Notes: generated by a model from the letters alone, not told the origin. DNA of 64,000 nt from Xanthomonas sp. GPE 39 (GCF_000963005.1 NZ_JZHZ01000007.1:3355456-3419455); one strand, 5' to 3'. Numbered from the stretch's first letter, positions 1 to 12,358 are shown. Program-made: numbers and translations.

Positions 1-66
1 TTCGTCGTCTTCTCAATGCTCATGCTTGGAAATGCAACGTCTCTACTTCAAAGTTCATAACACGCT

Positions 67-2248
<2,182 letters not shown>

Positions 2249-2249
<1 letters not shown>

Positions 2250-2281
2250 GAAAACGCGGATGGTCTGCGAGCATCCGCGTT
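2249..2281 (-). terminator. Hairpin terminator between convergent pobR and aldehyde dehydrogenase
   Basis: A perfect 10-bp inverted repeat has arms AACGCGGATG (2253-2262) and CATCCGCGTT (2272-2281) with a 9-nt loop. On the minus strand it is followed by TTTTCTT, so it looks like an intrinsic terminator for the minus-strand dehydrogenase operon. It also lies directly after pobR and could act on both sides. Confidence 0.7.
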
Positions 2282-2432
2282 CCGATTCGGGGCGATAGCG
2301 GTTGTCCTGAGCCAGGACGCAGCGTTCCCACTGCAATGCGCAAGCGCGCCGCACCGACTTGCATCAATGCATCCACACACCCTCACATGCCGGTGCTGCC
2401 GACGCAGATGCCGGCAGCACAGACTCGCCAGG

Positions 2433-3908
2433 TCAGAATGGATACGGTGGCGTGCTGTCCCGAATCGTCACCCACTGCCAGTGCGTGTACTGGCTCCAAT
2501 CGGCCGGACCGCCCATGCTGGTGCCATTGCCGGAAGCGCCAGTGCCGCCAAACGGATTGATGACCTCATCGACCACGGTCTGGTCGTTGATGTGCAACAT
2601 GCCCGTGTTCAAGCGTTCGCCCAGTGCCATCGCCCGACCGACAGAAGCGGAGAGGATGCCGGCCGACAGGCCATAGTCGGTCTGATTGGCTAAGGCGACC
2701 GCTTCGTCTTCGGTATCGAAGGCAATCACATTGGCGACCGGGCCGAAGACCTCTTCCTCGAACGCACGCATGCCCGGCCGCACATTCGACAACACGGTTG
2801 GCGCGTAGAACAAACCATCGTGAGTCCCGCCCGCTTCCAGCACCGCACCGGCAGCGACCGACGCATCGACCACGTCCTTGACGTGCTGCAACTGGCGCGC
2901 ATCGATCAACGGCCCGAGCGCGACATGCGCGGTCGCCGGATCGCCCACCGGCAGATGTCGGGCTTTCTCGACCAGGCGCCGGGTCAGTTCGGCGGCGATG
3001 CGGCGCTGGACCAGTACACGCCCGGTCGCCATGCATATCTGACCCTGGTGGAAATAAGCACCGAACGCAATCGCCGAGACGGCTTTGTCGAGATCGGCAT
3101 CTTCCAGCACGATCAGCGAGTTCTTACCACCCAGTTCCAATGCAACCTTCTTCAGATGCTTGCCGGCCAGCTCGCCGATGCGGCGGCCGACGGCGGTGGA
3201 GCCGGTGAAGGCAATCATCTGCACTCCTGGCGCCTCGATCAATGCCTGACCCACATCGGCGCCACCCGGCAACACGTGCAACAGCCCTTTCGGCAAACCC
3301 GCCAACTGCAATATCTCGGCAATGAGGAAGCCACCGGCATACGGTGTGCGCGAATCGGGCTTGAGGATCACCGCGTTGCCGACAGCCAACGCCGGCGCAA
3401 CCGAGCGCAGCGACAGAATCAACGGGAAGTTGAACGGAGAAATCACAGCCACCACGCCCAACGGCAAGCGCCGGGCAAGGCTCATTCGCCCCGATACACT
3501 CGGCAGTAACTGGCCTTGCGCCTGTAGCGGCATCGCCGCCGCCTGCTGAAAGAGCAGGATCGCTTCGCGCACTTCGTGTTCGCCCTTGGGCAAAATACCG
3601 CCGGTTTCTCGCGCGATCAGCGCCGCCGCAACCGCAGCTTGCTGCTGCAGCAAATGCGCGGCACGGTGAAAAACCGCTGCGCGCTCGCGCGGTGGGAGAT
3701 CGGCCCATTGGCGTTGCGCGACACGCGCCTGCGCCACCGCCGCCGCCACATCCGCCACATTGGCGTGACCAGTGTGGTGCAGCGGCTTGCCACTGCCGGG
3801 TTCGATCACTTCGAGCGTGCCGCCCTCGGCGGCGATCCACTCGCCATTGAAGATCCGTCCACTCCAGCTAGTGGACGATGCCAGCACGTCGCTGTGGGTA
3901 CTGTTCAT
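2433..3908 (-). CDS. Aromatic aldehyde dehydrogenase (vanillin/4-hydroxybenzaldehyde type)
   Basis: This NAD(P)+-dependent aldehyde dehydrogenase has about 491 residues. Visible family features are the cofactor-binding FTGSTAVGRRIG segment, the general-base motif ALELGGKNSLIVL, the catalytic cysteine in FHQGQICMATGR, and the FEEEVFGPVANVIAF motif near the C-terminus. The sequence style is that of benzaldehyde/vanillin dehydrogenases. As the last gene of the ech-fcs cluster it should oxidise the 4-hydroxybenzaldehyde or vanillin released by Ech. Its product from p-coumarate, 4-hydroxybenzoate, is the substrate of neighbouring pobA. I chose the ATG at 3908; the frame also has an ATG at 3923. 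Substrate preference is inferred from context. Confidence 0.9.
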   Translation of the reverse strand: MNSTHSDVLASSTSWSGRIFNGEWIAAEGGTLEVIEPGSGKPLHHTGHANVADVAAAVAQARVAQRQWADLPPRERAAVFHRAAHLLQQQAAVAAALIARETGGILPKGEHEVREAILLFQQAAAMPLQAQGQLLPSVSGRMSLARRLPLGVVAVISPFNFPLILSLRSVAPALAVGNAVILKPDSRTPYAGGFLIAEILQLAGLPKGLLHVLPGGADVGQALIEAPGVQMIAFTGSTAVGRRIGELAGKHLKKVALELGGKNSLIVLEDADLDKAVSAIAFGAYFHQGQICMATGRVLVQRRIAAELTRRLVEKARHLPVGDPATAHVALGPLIDARQLQHVKDVVDASVAAGAVLEAGGTHDGLFYAPTVLSNVRPGMRAFEEEVFGPVANVIAFDTEDEAVALANQTDYGLSAGILSASVGRAMALGERLNTGMLHINDQTVVDEVINPFGGTGASGNGTSMGGPADWSQYTHWQWVTIRDSTPPYPF

Positions 3909-4073
3909 CGAATATGCTCTCATCGATTGGAAGAAACGCCGGGCTCACACCGGCGAGGCAGTCAAGCCATAGCCCTGACCCACGGCATCGGCACCGATGT
4001 CCGGAACGACAGCGGTGGCGAGCCAGATTGGCATGCCAACGCAGGCAACCTGACTCCTATGCGCGGTGTGGTA

Positions 4074-5087
4074 TCAGAACACATGGACATACTGAAAATT
4101 GACGTTATCGCCGGAGGGCGCATTCTTCACCTGCACCGGCATGTAGAAATTGGCGTTGAAAATATTGTGATGATCGATCTTCCACGACAATCCCGGACCA
4201 AGGTAGAACAGCGTCTGCTTGCTATCAGCCACACGGATGTCGTTGGTCCGGTTGTCGCGTAGCTGTTTCAGGTAATAACCATTGATACCGACGTGCAGAT
4301 CCTTCACCAATTCCACGGAACTGGCGAAGTTGAGCCACGCCGCATCGCCCGCCTGGCCGTTGTGGAAGACGAAACCACCGAACTGCGGCACGTTCGATGC
4401 CTTGTCCGCACGGAAGTTGTAGATGTAATTCAGACGTCCGCTGATCTCCCAGCGCGGCGTGGGCAGGATGCTGAACGCCCAACTCGGCAACACCGACCAA
4501 TAACCCGATCCCTGGTTGATATCGCGGTGCTGGTCGAATTTGCCGATCGGCACCAGTGCATCCAGCTCGAAACGTTGCGAAAACACCGGGCGCCCATCGC
4601 GCATCACCGGATCCATCTGCAAATACGGACCAATCGTGAGATCGCCGAGACCGACCCCATTGGCGCGCAGTGCTACCGGACTGTTGCGCGCGAAAGACGC
4701 ATCCAGATCGACCAGCGCCGTCAGCGCGTTGAAGCCCAACGCACCACCGAACAGCTTGTAGCCACTGACGTAGATCACCTGGGTGACCCAGACCGACGAG
4801 CCGATGTGCGGATCGCGGAACACCGGCACGTCATCGCCGTGCGCGTCCTTGATCGCATCGAAGTCGTAGCGTCGCAGGTACTGAATCGCCGCCCAGCCCG
4901 GCTTGGTGCTGGTGAAGCCATCGAAGAAGCTGGTACCACCGGTATTCAGGCCTGTCGGTAGCGTGGCGCTCTGCGGCACCGATTGCGCCGCCGCTGGCGC
5001 GGCATGGACGATGGACAGCAGGGCCAGCACCGACAGCCGCTGGCGAATGCGCGAAGGCAACGGGAAACGCATGCGGGAACGATTCAT
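4074..5087 (-). CDS. Outer-membrane channel-like protein, MetA-pathway phenol degradation family
   Basis: This predicted outer-membrane beta-barrel protein has 337 residues. The N-terminus has basic residues, a hydrophobic stretch and AAPAAAQS, consistent with a Sec signal peptide cleaved near residue 34. The body has alternating aromatic strands and ends in an aromatic C-terminal residue (YVHVF), as barrel proteins do. It resembles the SphA/MetA-type proteins found in aromatic-degradation clusters, thought to help hydrophobic or aromatic substrates cross the outer membrane. The frame runs upstream to 5312, but that part reads as non-coding, and the ATG at 5087 starts a normal signal peptide. 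It sits inside the hydroxycinnamate cluster, suggesting uptake of hydroxycinnamates or their relatives. Confidence 0.82.
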   Translation of the reverse strand: MNRSRMRFPLPSRIRQRLSVLALLSIVHAAPAAAQSVPQSATLPTGLNTGGTSFFDGFTSTKPGWAAIQYLRRYDFDAIKDAHGDDVPVFRDPHIGSSVWVTQVIYVSGYKLFGGALGFNALTALVDLDASFARNSPVALRANGVGLGDLTIGPYLQMDPVMRDGRPVFSQRFELDALVPIGKFDQHRDINQGSGYWSVLPSWAFSILPTPRWEISGRLNYIYNFRADKASNVPQFGGFVFHNGQAGDAAWLNFASSVELVKDLHVGINGYYLKQLRDNRTNDIRVADSKQTLFYLGPGLSWKIDHHNIFNANFYMPVQVKNAPSGDNVNFQYVHVF

Positions 5088-5271
5088 GGACAGGCACTCC
5101 AGGCAAAGGGAACACGGCATGGGGCGGGGGAACGGTGAGGCAGGCCAACGTCTAGGCCCACGCGACGCGGTGATCGCACGGCGGCGCACGCCACGATCAC
5201 GCTGACTACAACGCGGAAATCGAGAAAGCAGCGGTGCGGCCGCAAGCCGGGATCGACCGCGCATGTCGCGG

Positions 5272-5763
5272 CTAGAGCGCCTCCAGCCGGTCGAGTGCCC
5301 GCAACAATGCACGCGCCTGGTTCATGCCAAGCGCACTGACGAGTTGCTGCTCCATCCGCACCACTTCGACCTCGGCTTGCGCCAGCAGCGCGCTGCCGGA
5401 CGCGGTCAGGTGCAGATGCTGCATGCGTCGATCCTGACGTCCACGCACCTGGCGCAGCAAACGCCGCTTGACCAGACGCGCGACCACGATGGCCAGGTTC
5501 GGCGGCGACACGCTCAGCACTTCGCCCAGTTGTCGCTGGTGAATGGCGGGATTGGCATCCACCAGCACCAGCAGCGAATACTCCACCGGCTTCAGATCGA
5601 AGCCACGCACGCACTCTTGAAACAGACGCCGCACCTGCAACTCGCTGCGCGTGATGCGGTAGCCGAGCAGGCTGGTCAGACGGCGCTGATCCACGCTGTC
5701 CACCGTGTTCGCGTCGGCGGACAGCGCGCTGCTGGGGGTCTCGGGAATCGGTTTCGAGCGCAC
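5272..5763 (-). CDS. MarR-family regulator of the hydroxycinnamate cluster
   Basis: This winged-helix MarR-type regulator has about 163 residues. The core contains the recognition region HQRQLGEVLSVSPPNLAIVVARLVKRRLL and the wing RQDRRMQHLHLT. It lies between the MFS transporter and the outer-membrane protein, and MarR repressors that respond to hydroxycinnamoyl-CoA commonly control ech/fcs operons, so it is the likely repressor here. The open frame extends to 5868. I prefer the GTG at 5763 because AGGA sits about 7 nt upstream and residues before it do not resemble the family. Confidence 0.85.
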   Translation of the reverse strand: MRSKPIPETPSSALSADANTVDSVDQRRLTSLLGYRITRSELQVRRLFQECVRGFDLKPVEYSLLVLVDANPAIHQRQLGEVLSVSPPNLAIVVARLVKRRLLRQVRGRQDRRMQHLHLTASGSALLAQAEVEVVRMEQQLVSALGMNQARALLRALDRLEAL

Positions 5764-5880
5764 GGCGCGTCCTGCAAAGGGAATTTTGCGACAACGCCAC
5801 GGCGCATGCGCACGCAGCTTCCACTGGCACTGGCCGACAACGCCATCGCCGCTGCATTGTAAGGACACGGCCGCGCATCG

Positions 5881-7203
5881 TCACAACACCGGATCCACAC
5901 GCCGCAGCAACGCCCGGTAAGGCGCAACCGCGTACCACAGGCACAGCGCGCCAAGCAGCGCAGCCGCCATGCACACCACGCCCAGCGACAAGCCGACCTG
6001 ACGTTCGTCGACGAGCACGTCGTCGGTGCCTAACGCCACCAGATAAGGGCCCAGTCCCAATCCGATCAGATTGACCAACAGCAGATAGATCGAGGTGACC
6101 TGGCCACGCAAACGGTTCGGCGTGACCGCCTGCAGGATCGCCGGGGCTAACGCCACCGGCATGCCCAGCAAAAATGTCGTCAGCGCGATCGCCGCCAACG
6201 CCATCCACGGTCCTGGCGCGAACGCGAACAGCGCGCTGCTGACAATCAGCAACAGCGCCCCGATCAGCGAAATCCGCAGCGCCACGTCGCGGTGTCCACG
6301 CGCCATCAGGCGATCGCTGAGAAAGCCGCTGAACAACATGCCAGCGATGCCGAAGGTGAGGATGATCGCGCCATACGCCGGGCCGATTTCACCGGGCGTC
6401 CATCCCCACCGACGGATGAAGGTCGCCGGTAGCCAGGCGGTGGTGGCGAAGGTGATCATCGCGATCACCCCATTGGCCAGGAACAGCGCACTGTAGAGTC
6501 GCGCGTTGTCGCGCAGATGCGCCAGGTCTGGACGCGCGCTTGGCATCGCCGCGGCTTGCTCGCGTCGCAGTGGCTCGCGCACCGTGGCCATCAAGGCGAT
6601 CGCCGCCAGGCCGGGCAGCGCCACCAGGAGGAACGCCGCCTGCCACGGCCGGAAGCCGCCCAGTAACGGTAAGACGACCAGGCTCTGCTTGCTGGTCGCC
6701 GCGATCACCAGGCCGCCGACGATGAACGCTGTCGCCGAACCGATGTAGACGCCGGAGGTGTAGACGCTCATCGCCCGCGCCCGCCGCTGTGGCGGGAAGT
6801 AATCGGCCAGCATCGAGTACGCCGCTGGCGACAGCGAGGCCTCGCCGACACCGACGAACACCCGCGCCATGAATAGAGTGAAGAAGCTGGTGACGTAGGC
6901 ACCGGCAGCCGTCGCCACGATCCACACCACAATGCCCAGCACGATCAGGTTGCGCCGGTTGTGGCGGTCGGCGACGCGCCCCAGCAACACGCCGATCAAG
7001 GTGTAGAACACCGCGAAGGCAAGGCCGTGAACCAGACTGAATTGCGTGTCCGACAGCAGTAGATCGCGTTTGATCGGTTGGACCAGCAGGCCCAGGATCT
7101 GCCGATCGACGAAGGACAGGGTGTAGGCCAACAACAGCACCACGGTCACGTACCAGGCGTACAGCGGGCGGTACGGCGTCGGCGATGATAGCGAATCGTG
7201 CAT
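5881..7203 (-). CDS. MFS transporter, candidate aromatic-acid uptake permease
   Basis: This major facilitator superfamily protein has 440 residues and about 12 hydrophobic segments. The signature between TM2 and TM3 reads GRVADRHNRRNLIVLG, and the spinster-like motif RVFVGVGEASLSPAAYSMLADYFPPQRR follows. A long polar loop near the middle separates the two halves. The ATG at 7203 is preceded by GGAG about 9 nt upstream. It lies between fcs and the MarR gene, so import of p-coumarate, ferulate or related acids is the natural role, though export cannot be excluded from sequence. The 280-nt gap from fcs could hold an internal promoter. Confidence 0.88.
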   Translation of the reverse strand: MHDSLSSPTPYRPLYAWYVTVVLLLAYTLSFVDRQILGLLVQPIKRDLLLSDTQFSLVHGLAFAVFYTLIGVLLGRVADRHNRRNLIVLGIVVWIVATAAGAYVTSFFTLFMARVFVGVGEASLSPAAYSMLADYFPPQRRARAMSVYTSGVYIGSATAFIVGGLVIAATSKQSLVVLPLLGGFRPWQAAFLLVALPGLAAIALMATVREPLRREQAAAMPSARPDLAHLRDNARLYSALFLANGVIAMITFATTAWLPATFIRRWGWTPGEIGPAYGAIILTFGIAGMLFSGFLSDRLMARGHRDVALRISLIGALLLIVSSALFAFAPGPWMALAAIALTTFLLGMPVALAPAILQAVTPNRLRGQVTSIYLLLVNLIGLGLGPYLVALGTDDVLVDERQVGLSLGVVCMAAALLGALCLWYAVAPYRALLRRVDPVL

Positions 7204-7482
7204 GTAACTGCTCCGTGGCGGTTCAAAAGCGCAGGATCAGGGTAAGACCGGGCAAACGCCGTCGCGGACATGGCGACGTGCATCGCGCACAAATGCGCCG
7301 GTCGAGCTGGAGACGACGCGCCTGGACACGCTCAAACCGCGTCTGTCCGGCGTGCAGTGAACACGCGTATGAAACACCGTCATCGATGATTCCCTCCCAA
7401 GTCTCCAAACCAGTGGAGTACTGCCACCACCGCGCTGGCGGCAATGTCGCACCGCCGGCGCGCAGGCCAACGCGTTATCGCA

Positions 7483-9345
7483 TCACGGCGGTGCCTCGAC
7501 CGCGCTTGGCGCAACACCGGCGTAGAACTGCTCTACCAACGCGGCGCGGTTACGCAACACGTTGCGCTGGTTGATCGAACCCTTATCGGTGATCTCACCG
7601 GCTTCCAAATTCGGCGGCTGTTCCAGCCACGCCGCACGCGCGATGCGGCTGGCGTTACCGGTAGCGCTGCGGTTGAGCACCGCGAGCAGATTCTGTAGCC
7701 AGGCACGCACCGGCGCGGCTTGCAGAATCTCCATCGCCTGCGCCGCTGGCGGCAATCCAGCCAGCGCCTGTAGCGCGTCCAATCGCGGGAACAGCAACAC
7801 GCCGATGTCGCCACGGTCGGCCCCTGTCACCACCACATCCTGCACGTATACGGCAGCTTCCATGAGCACCCGCGTGCGCAGTGGACCGACACTGACGAAA
7901 ACGCCGGAGGATAGCTTGAAGTCCTCTGCCAGGCGCCCGTCGAACAAAAGGCCGCGTTCGGGATGCTGCGGATCAATCGGTTTGAGCGCATCGCCGGAGC
8001 AATAGAAGCCTTCTTCGTCGAATACCTCGGCCGTCTGCTGCGGCGCGTTCCAGTAGCCGGGCATCACATGCGGGCCACGGAAGCGCGCTTCCAACTTGTC
8101 GCCCACCGGCACCAACTTGACCTCGCAGCCCGGCGCCGGCACACCGACTTCGCCGGGCGTGTTGCTGGTGCCGTGAGTGAAGGTGCACGACGGCGCGCAC
8201 TCGGTCATGCCCAGACCGGCCAGCATGCGGATGCGTTCACCGCAATGCGCCTCGGCAATGCGCTCCAGACGGTCCCAAATGTCCTGCGACAACGCCGCGG
8301 CGGCAAAGAAGAACATGCGCATGCGCGATAGGAACGTCTCGCGCAGCGCCGGATCCTGTTCCAGTGCCTGCGCCAACTGTTCCCAGCCGCGCGGCACGCT
8401 CAGATACACCGTGGGCGCGATCTCGCGCAGATTGCGCAGGGTCTGCGCGAACAAGGCAGGGGTCGGCTTGCCATCGTCGATGTAGAAGCTGCCACCGTTG
8501 TACAACGCAATACCGATATTGTGACTGCCACCGAACGTATGATTCCACGGCAACCAATCGACCAACACCGGCGTCTCGCCCAGCACCGGGAACGTCTGCA
8601 GCAACATCTGCTGATTCGCACACAACATGCGTTGCGTGGTGATCACCGCCTTCGGCAACAACGTAGAGCCGGATGTGAACAGAAATTTGGCGATGCTGTC
8701 CGGGCCAGTGGTAGCGAATGCGGCATCGGCCGCATCCAAGGCGCGTGGCGCCAGCATGTCTTCAAAGCGCAGGCACGCACGGTCGCTCACCGTGCCGCGC
8801 ACGCACACCACCGGCACATCCGTGGGGAACACGGCCGCGATGGCGGTCGCGAATGCCGCACCGTCGCTGGCGAACAACAGCCCCGGCTGCAACACCTGCG
8901 CGACATGCCGCAGCTTGGCGAAATCGCGCGAGAGCAACGCGTAACCTGGGGATACCGGGCAATACGGAATGCCGGCATACATCGCCGCGAACGCCAGTTG
9001 CAGATGTTCCAGATCGTTGCCGGACAGGATCGCCAACGGACGCTGCGCCGACAGCCCCATGTCCAGCAGATGCGCCGCGATACGGCGGGTGCGCTCCAGC
9101 ATCTGCGCATAGCTCAAGCCATGCCAATGTCCGTCTTCGCCGCGCTGGGCCACGAAGGTCGTTTCGGGCGTGTGCTGCGCCCAGTGCTGCAAGCGCAGCA
9201 GCAGATGCCGCGGCAGTGGCGCCAGCGGCTCGCGGGCACGCATGCGCAGCACGCCATTGGCATCGCGATGCACCTCGGTATCGGCATGGCTCAGCCCGAC
9301 CGGACGATAGCGGGCGGCAGGTACATCGTGCTGTGCAGAGATCAT
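7483..9345 (-). CDS. fcs: Feruloyl/4-coumaroyl-CoA synthetase
   Basis: This ANL-superfamily acyl-CoA synthetase of about 620 residues activates hydroxycinnamic acids to their CoA thioesters with ATP. The AMP-binding P-loop reads LFTSGSTLLPKAV, the acid-binding A5 region LAGLGMTECAP, and the core A7 motif YCSGDALKPI is followed by the hinge FDGRLAEDFKLSSG. This divergent form, with LLPKAV in place of TGxPKGV, is typical of the longer feruloyl-CoA synthetase subfamily. It is next to ech (p-hydroxycinnamoyl-CoA hydratase/lyase), its pathway partner. The frame starts upstream at a TTG (9387), with ATGs at 9375, 9354 and 9345. The choice of 9345 is uncertain. Confidence 0.93.
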   Translation of the reverse strand: MISAQHDVPAARYRPVGLSHADTEVHRDANGVLRMRAREPLAPLPRHLLLRLQHWAQHTPETTFVAQRGEDGHWHGLSYAQMLERTRRIAAHLLDMGLSAQRPLAILSGNDLEHLQLAFAAMYAGIPYCPVSPGYALLSRDFAKLRHVAQVLQPGLLFASDGAAFATAIAAVFPTDVPVVCVRGTVSDRACLRFEDMLAPRALDAADAAFATTGPDSIAKFLFTSGSTLLPKAVITTQRMLCANQQMLLQTFPVLGETPVLVDWLPWNHTFGGSHNIGIALYNGGSFYIDDGKPTPALFAQTLRNLREIAPTVYLSVPRGWEQLAQALEQDPALRETFLSRMRMFFFAAAALSQDIWDRLERIAEAHCGERIRMLAGLGMTECAPSCTFTHGTSNTPGEVGVPAPGCEVKLVPVGDKLEARFRGPHVMPGYWNAPQQTAEVFDEEGFYCSGDALKPIDPQHPERGLLFDGRLAEDFKLSSGVFVSVGPLRTRVLMEAAVYVQDVVVTGADRGDIGVLLFPRLDALQALAGLPPAAQAMEILQAAPVRAWLQNLLAVLNRSATGNASRIARAAWLEQPPNLEAGEITDKGSINQRNVLRNRAALVEQFYAGVAPSAVEAPP

Positions 9346-9422
9346 CGAAACCATCCGGAACGAAGGAAACGGCATGGTGACGGGCAACGCGGCGACGGCA
9401 CGCCACCGCGCTGCGGCCAGGG

Positions 9423-10253
9423 TCAGCGCTTGTAAGTCTGCAAACCGGGCTTGATGGTTTTATCGTCGAGGAATTGTTTCAGCCCCTGCTGGCGGCCTTT
9501 CTCCGGGTCACGGTGGTTGGACTGGTCGACCTTGGCGTAGAGGTAATCCTCGTTCTGCTCCCAGGTCAGCTCGCGGCAGCGTTTGAAACCGTGCTTGGCG
9601 AAACGCAGCACCACCGGATTCTTCTGCTGTAGTTCCTGCGCCAGCTTGGTCACCTCCGCACGCAGTTGCGCGCGCGGCACGCTGGCGTTGACCAGCCCCA
9701 TCTGCGCGGCCTCGGTCCCGGTGAAGGTGCGGCCGGTCATGATGTACAGCATCGCGTTGCGGTGCCCCATGGTATCGGCTACTGCCTTGCTCACCAGGTT
9801 ACCCGGCGGGATACCCCAATTGATTTCCGACAATCCGAACACCGCTTCGTCCGCCGCGATGGCCAGGTCGCAGGCCACCAGCGGCGAGAACGCACCACCG
9901 AAGCACCAGCCATTGACCGCCGCGATAGTCGGCTTGCTGTAGAAGCGCAGCAGCCGCCACTGCCACTGCGAGCAATCGCGGCGCATGCGCTCCTGCACGA
10001 TTTCTTCCTTGCCATCGGTCTCGCGGAAGTATTCCTTCAGGTCCATGCCCGCCGACCACGACTCGCCGGCACCGGTCAGCACCAGCACTTCGGCGGCGCT
10101 GTCCAGCTCCAGTGTCTCCAGCACGTCGATCATCTCGCGATTGAGCGTCGGGCTCATCGCATTACGCTTTTCGGGACGATTCAACGTGACCCAGGCGATG
10201 CCTGCGTCGATCTGGACCTGTACGGTCTGCCAGCGGTCTTGGTAGCTGCTCAT
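9423..10253 (-). CDS. ech: p-Hydroxycinnamoyl-CoA hydratase/lyase
   Basis: This crotonase-fold enzyme hydrates 4-coumaroyl- or feruloyl-CoA and cleaves it to 4-hydroxybenzaldehyde or vanillin plus acetyl-CoA. The protein shows GMDLKEYF, the oxyanion-hole segment [12 protein letters not shown], catalytic Glu in [12 protein letters not shown], and [11 protein letters not shown]. Starting at the second ATG (10253) gives 276 residues and places S123, E143 and Y239 at the numbers of the Pseudomonas fluorescens enzyme; the ATG two codons upstream (10259) shifts all three by two. It is the first gene of the minus-strand cluster and directly precedes fcs. Confidence 0.97.
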   Translation of the reverse strand: MSSYQDRWQTVQVQIDAGIAWVTLNRPEKRNAMSPTLNREMIDVLETLELDSAAEVLVLTGAGESWSAGMDLKEYFRETDGKEEIVQERMRRDCSQWQWRLLRFYSKPTIAAVNGWCFGGAFSPLVACDLAIAADEAVFGLSEINWGIPPGNLVSKAVADTMGHRNAMLYIMTGRTFTGTEAAQMGLVNASVPRAQLRAEVTKLAQELQQKNPVVLRFAKHGFKRCRELTWEQNEDYLYAKVDQSNHRDPEKGRQQGLKQFLDDKTIKPGLQTYKR

Positions 10254-10644
10254 GGACATGCCTGCGGGGGAGGTGACGTGGGGAGCGGGGGAGCGACGAT
10301 GTCTTCGTTTCGATAATAGTTATAGATCATCATTATTTTGGCGCAAGTTGCACCGCAGCATGAAATGGCAGCGCCGGCCCGGCTGCCAGACACGCCGTTC
10401 GCGCCGCGCGTTCATCGTGCACGGGGGAGGTGATCGCGCTCGCGCCACACGCTCGGCGTGTGTGTTTTATACTGTGCAGCCGCGCATCTTCGCTGCGCAT
10501 GTTCGGTTCTTCGCGCCCCACCATGACGCCACCCTGACCCTCGCACTCCACACCGGCTTGCCCCTTGCGGCGGGCCACGAGTTGCTGGCTTTCCTTCGTG
10601 AACAGCGTCGTCCCGCCGTAGGGGCGGCTGCAGGAGTGTGTATC
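10254..10644. promoter_or_regulatory. Divergent intergenic region: ech-operon promoter and sulP leader
   Basis: This 390-bp gap has no convincing gene. Near ech there is an AT-rich island (10313-10336) bounded by ATAAT and ATTAT. Read on the minus strand it offers TTGCGC, 16 nt, TATAAC as a possible sigma-70 promoter for ech-fcs, and the flanking half-sites could bind the MarR regulator. For sulP, a TATACT box (10468-10473) follows a perfect 7-bp palindrome CACACGC-TCG-GCGTGTG (10446-10462). About 165 nt of GC-rich leader then precede the sulP start, with small hairpins such as CCGCC/GGCGG just before the ribosome-binding site. Confidence 0.4.
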
Positions 10645-12267
10645 GTGAAACTGTATCCTTCGCTGCGCCAGCAATGGTGCGGCAATCTCCGTGGCGACGT
10701 GCTCGCCGGTTTGGTCGTGGCCTTGGCGCTGATTCCGGAGGCGATCGCGTTCTCGATCATCGCCGGGGTCGACCCCAAGGTCGGGCTGTATGCCGCGTTC
10801 TGCATCTGCGTGACCATCGCTTTCGCGGGCGGGCGACCAGGCATGATTTCCGCCGCCACCGGCGCGATGGCGCTGTTGATGGTCGGCCTGGTCAAGCAGC
10901 ATGGCCTGCCCTATCTGCTGGCCGCGACGCTGCTGACCGGCGTGTTGCAGATCCTCGCCGGGCTGTTCAAGCTCGGCGCATTGATGCGCTTCGTCTCGCG
11001 CTCGGTGATCACCGGCTTCGTCAATGCGCTGGCGATCCTGATCTTCATGGCGCAACTGCCCGAGTTGATCGGCGTGCCGGTGCCGGTCTATCCGCTGGTC
11101 GCACTGGGATTGCTGCTGATCTACGGCCTGCCATGGCTGTCGCAGCGCAGCTTCCCCGGTATCGGCCTGTGGCTGCTGTTGTTGGGCACTGCGCTCACCG
11201 CGGGCAGTCTCGCGGCCTGGACCCTGCTGCCGGTGGCGGGAATCGGGACGGCGGTGCTGCTGCTGGGCCATCGCTGGACCCGCACCCTGGCATTACCGCC
11301 GCCACTGGTGACCATCGTGTTGTTGACCGGGCTTGCGCTGTATTTCGGCATCCATGTCCCCACCGTCGGCGACAAGGGCCAATTGCCCGACAGCCTGCCG
11401 ACCTTCTTGCTGCCGGCTGTGCCATGGACGCTGGAAACACTGAAGATCGTGTTCCCGGTGTCGGCGACGATGGCCGTGGTCGGCCTGCTCGAATCGATGA
11501 TGACCGCGCAGATCGTCGACGACATGACCGACACCCCCAGCGACAAGAACCGCGAGTGCATCGGCCAGGGCGTGGCCAACTTCATGAGCGGGCTGATCGG
11601 CGGCATGGCCGGCTGCGCGATGATCGGGCAATCGGTGATCAACGTGAAATCCGGCGGGCGCGGACGCCTGTCCGCGTTGGTGGCCGGCAGCGTGTTGTTG
11701 CTGCTGGTGGTCTTCGCCGGTGCGTGGGTGCGGCGGATTCCGATGGCCGCCCTGGTAGCGGTGATGATCATGGTCTCGATCGGCACCTTCAGCTGGCGCT
11801 CGCTGGCGCAACTGCGCACGCACCCGACCAGTTCCAGCGTGGTGATGCTGGGCACCGTCGCGGTGACCGTGGCCACCCACGACCTGGCACGCGGCGTGCT
11901 CACCGGCGTCTTGCTATCGGCGCTGTTCTTCGCCCGCAAGGTCGAGCGGATGCTCGACATCGAAAAGACCGAAGACGCCGATGGCGGCCACACCTACCGC
12001 ATCCGCGGCCAGTTGTTCTTCGCCTCCGCCGCCGGCTTCGCCAATGCGTTCGACTTCGCCCACGCCCCGGCGCGGGTCACCTTGGACCTGTCGCATGCGC
12101 ATATATGGGACATCAGTGCAATCGGCGCACTGGACAAGGTGGTGCTGAAGTTTCGACGCCACGGCGCGCAGGTGCAGGTGGAGGGGCTGAACCCAGCCAG
12201 CGCGACGATGGTCGGCCGCCTGGGCATCCACCACCGCGATGACGCACAAGCCGTCGCGTTGCACTGA
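10645..12267 (+). CDS. SulP-family anion transporter with STAS domain
   Basis: This inner-membrane transporter has 540 residues. Around 10-12 hydrophobic segments begin with [37 protein letters not shown], the SulP signature region, and residues 290-330 contain [22 protein letters not shown] and [24 protein letters not shown]. The C-terminal ~90 residues form a STAS domain ([23 protein letters not shown]). Family substrates are sulfate, bicarbonate or dicarboxylates; which applies cannot be told here. The frame opens upstream, but the GTG at 10645 has an AGGAG about 9 nt upstream and begins exactly where SulP homology begins. It follows a leader with a palindrome. Confidence 0.92.
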   Translation: MKLYPSLRQQWCGNLRGDVLAGLVVALALIPEAIAFSIIAGVDPKVGLYAAFCICVTIAFAGGRPGMISAATGAMALLMVGLVKQHGLPYLLAATLLTGVLQILAGLFKLGALMRFVSRSVITGFVNALAILIFMAQLPELIGVPVPVYPLVALGLLLIYGLPWLSQRSFPGIGLWLLLLGTALTAGSLAAWTLLPVAGIGTAVLLLGHRWTRTLALPPPLVTIVLLTGLALYFGIHVPTVGDKGQLPDSLPTFLLPAVPWTLETLKIVFPVSATMAVVGLLESMMTAQIVDDMTDTPSDKNRECIGQGVANFMSGLIGGMAGCAMIGQSVINVKSGGRGRLSALVAGSVLLLLVVFAGAWVRRIPMAALVAVMIMVSIGTFSWRSLAQLRTHPTSSSVVMLGTVAVTVATHDLARGVLTGVLLSALFFARKVERMLDIEKTEDADGGHTYRIRGQLFFASAAGFANAFDFAHAPARVTLDLSHAHIWDISAIGALDKVVLKFRRHGAQVQVEGLNPASATMVGRLGIHHRDDAQAVALH

Positions 12268-12283
12268 AGCGATACCCGAACGT

Positions 12284-12308
12284 GTCTGCGCCCTGGCCAG
12301 GCGCAGAC
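12284..12308. terminator. Hairpin after sulP
   Basis: GTCTGCGC and GCGCAGAC form a perfect stem with an inner CTGG/CCAG, 17 nt after the sulP stop. There is no T-run, so termination is inferred only from position between convergent genes. Confidence 0.4.
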
Positions 12309-12358
12309 GGCATCGCGGCACTGCACTGCTACTCTAGTGCGCGGTCATGCCCGACAGT

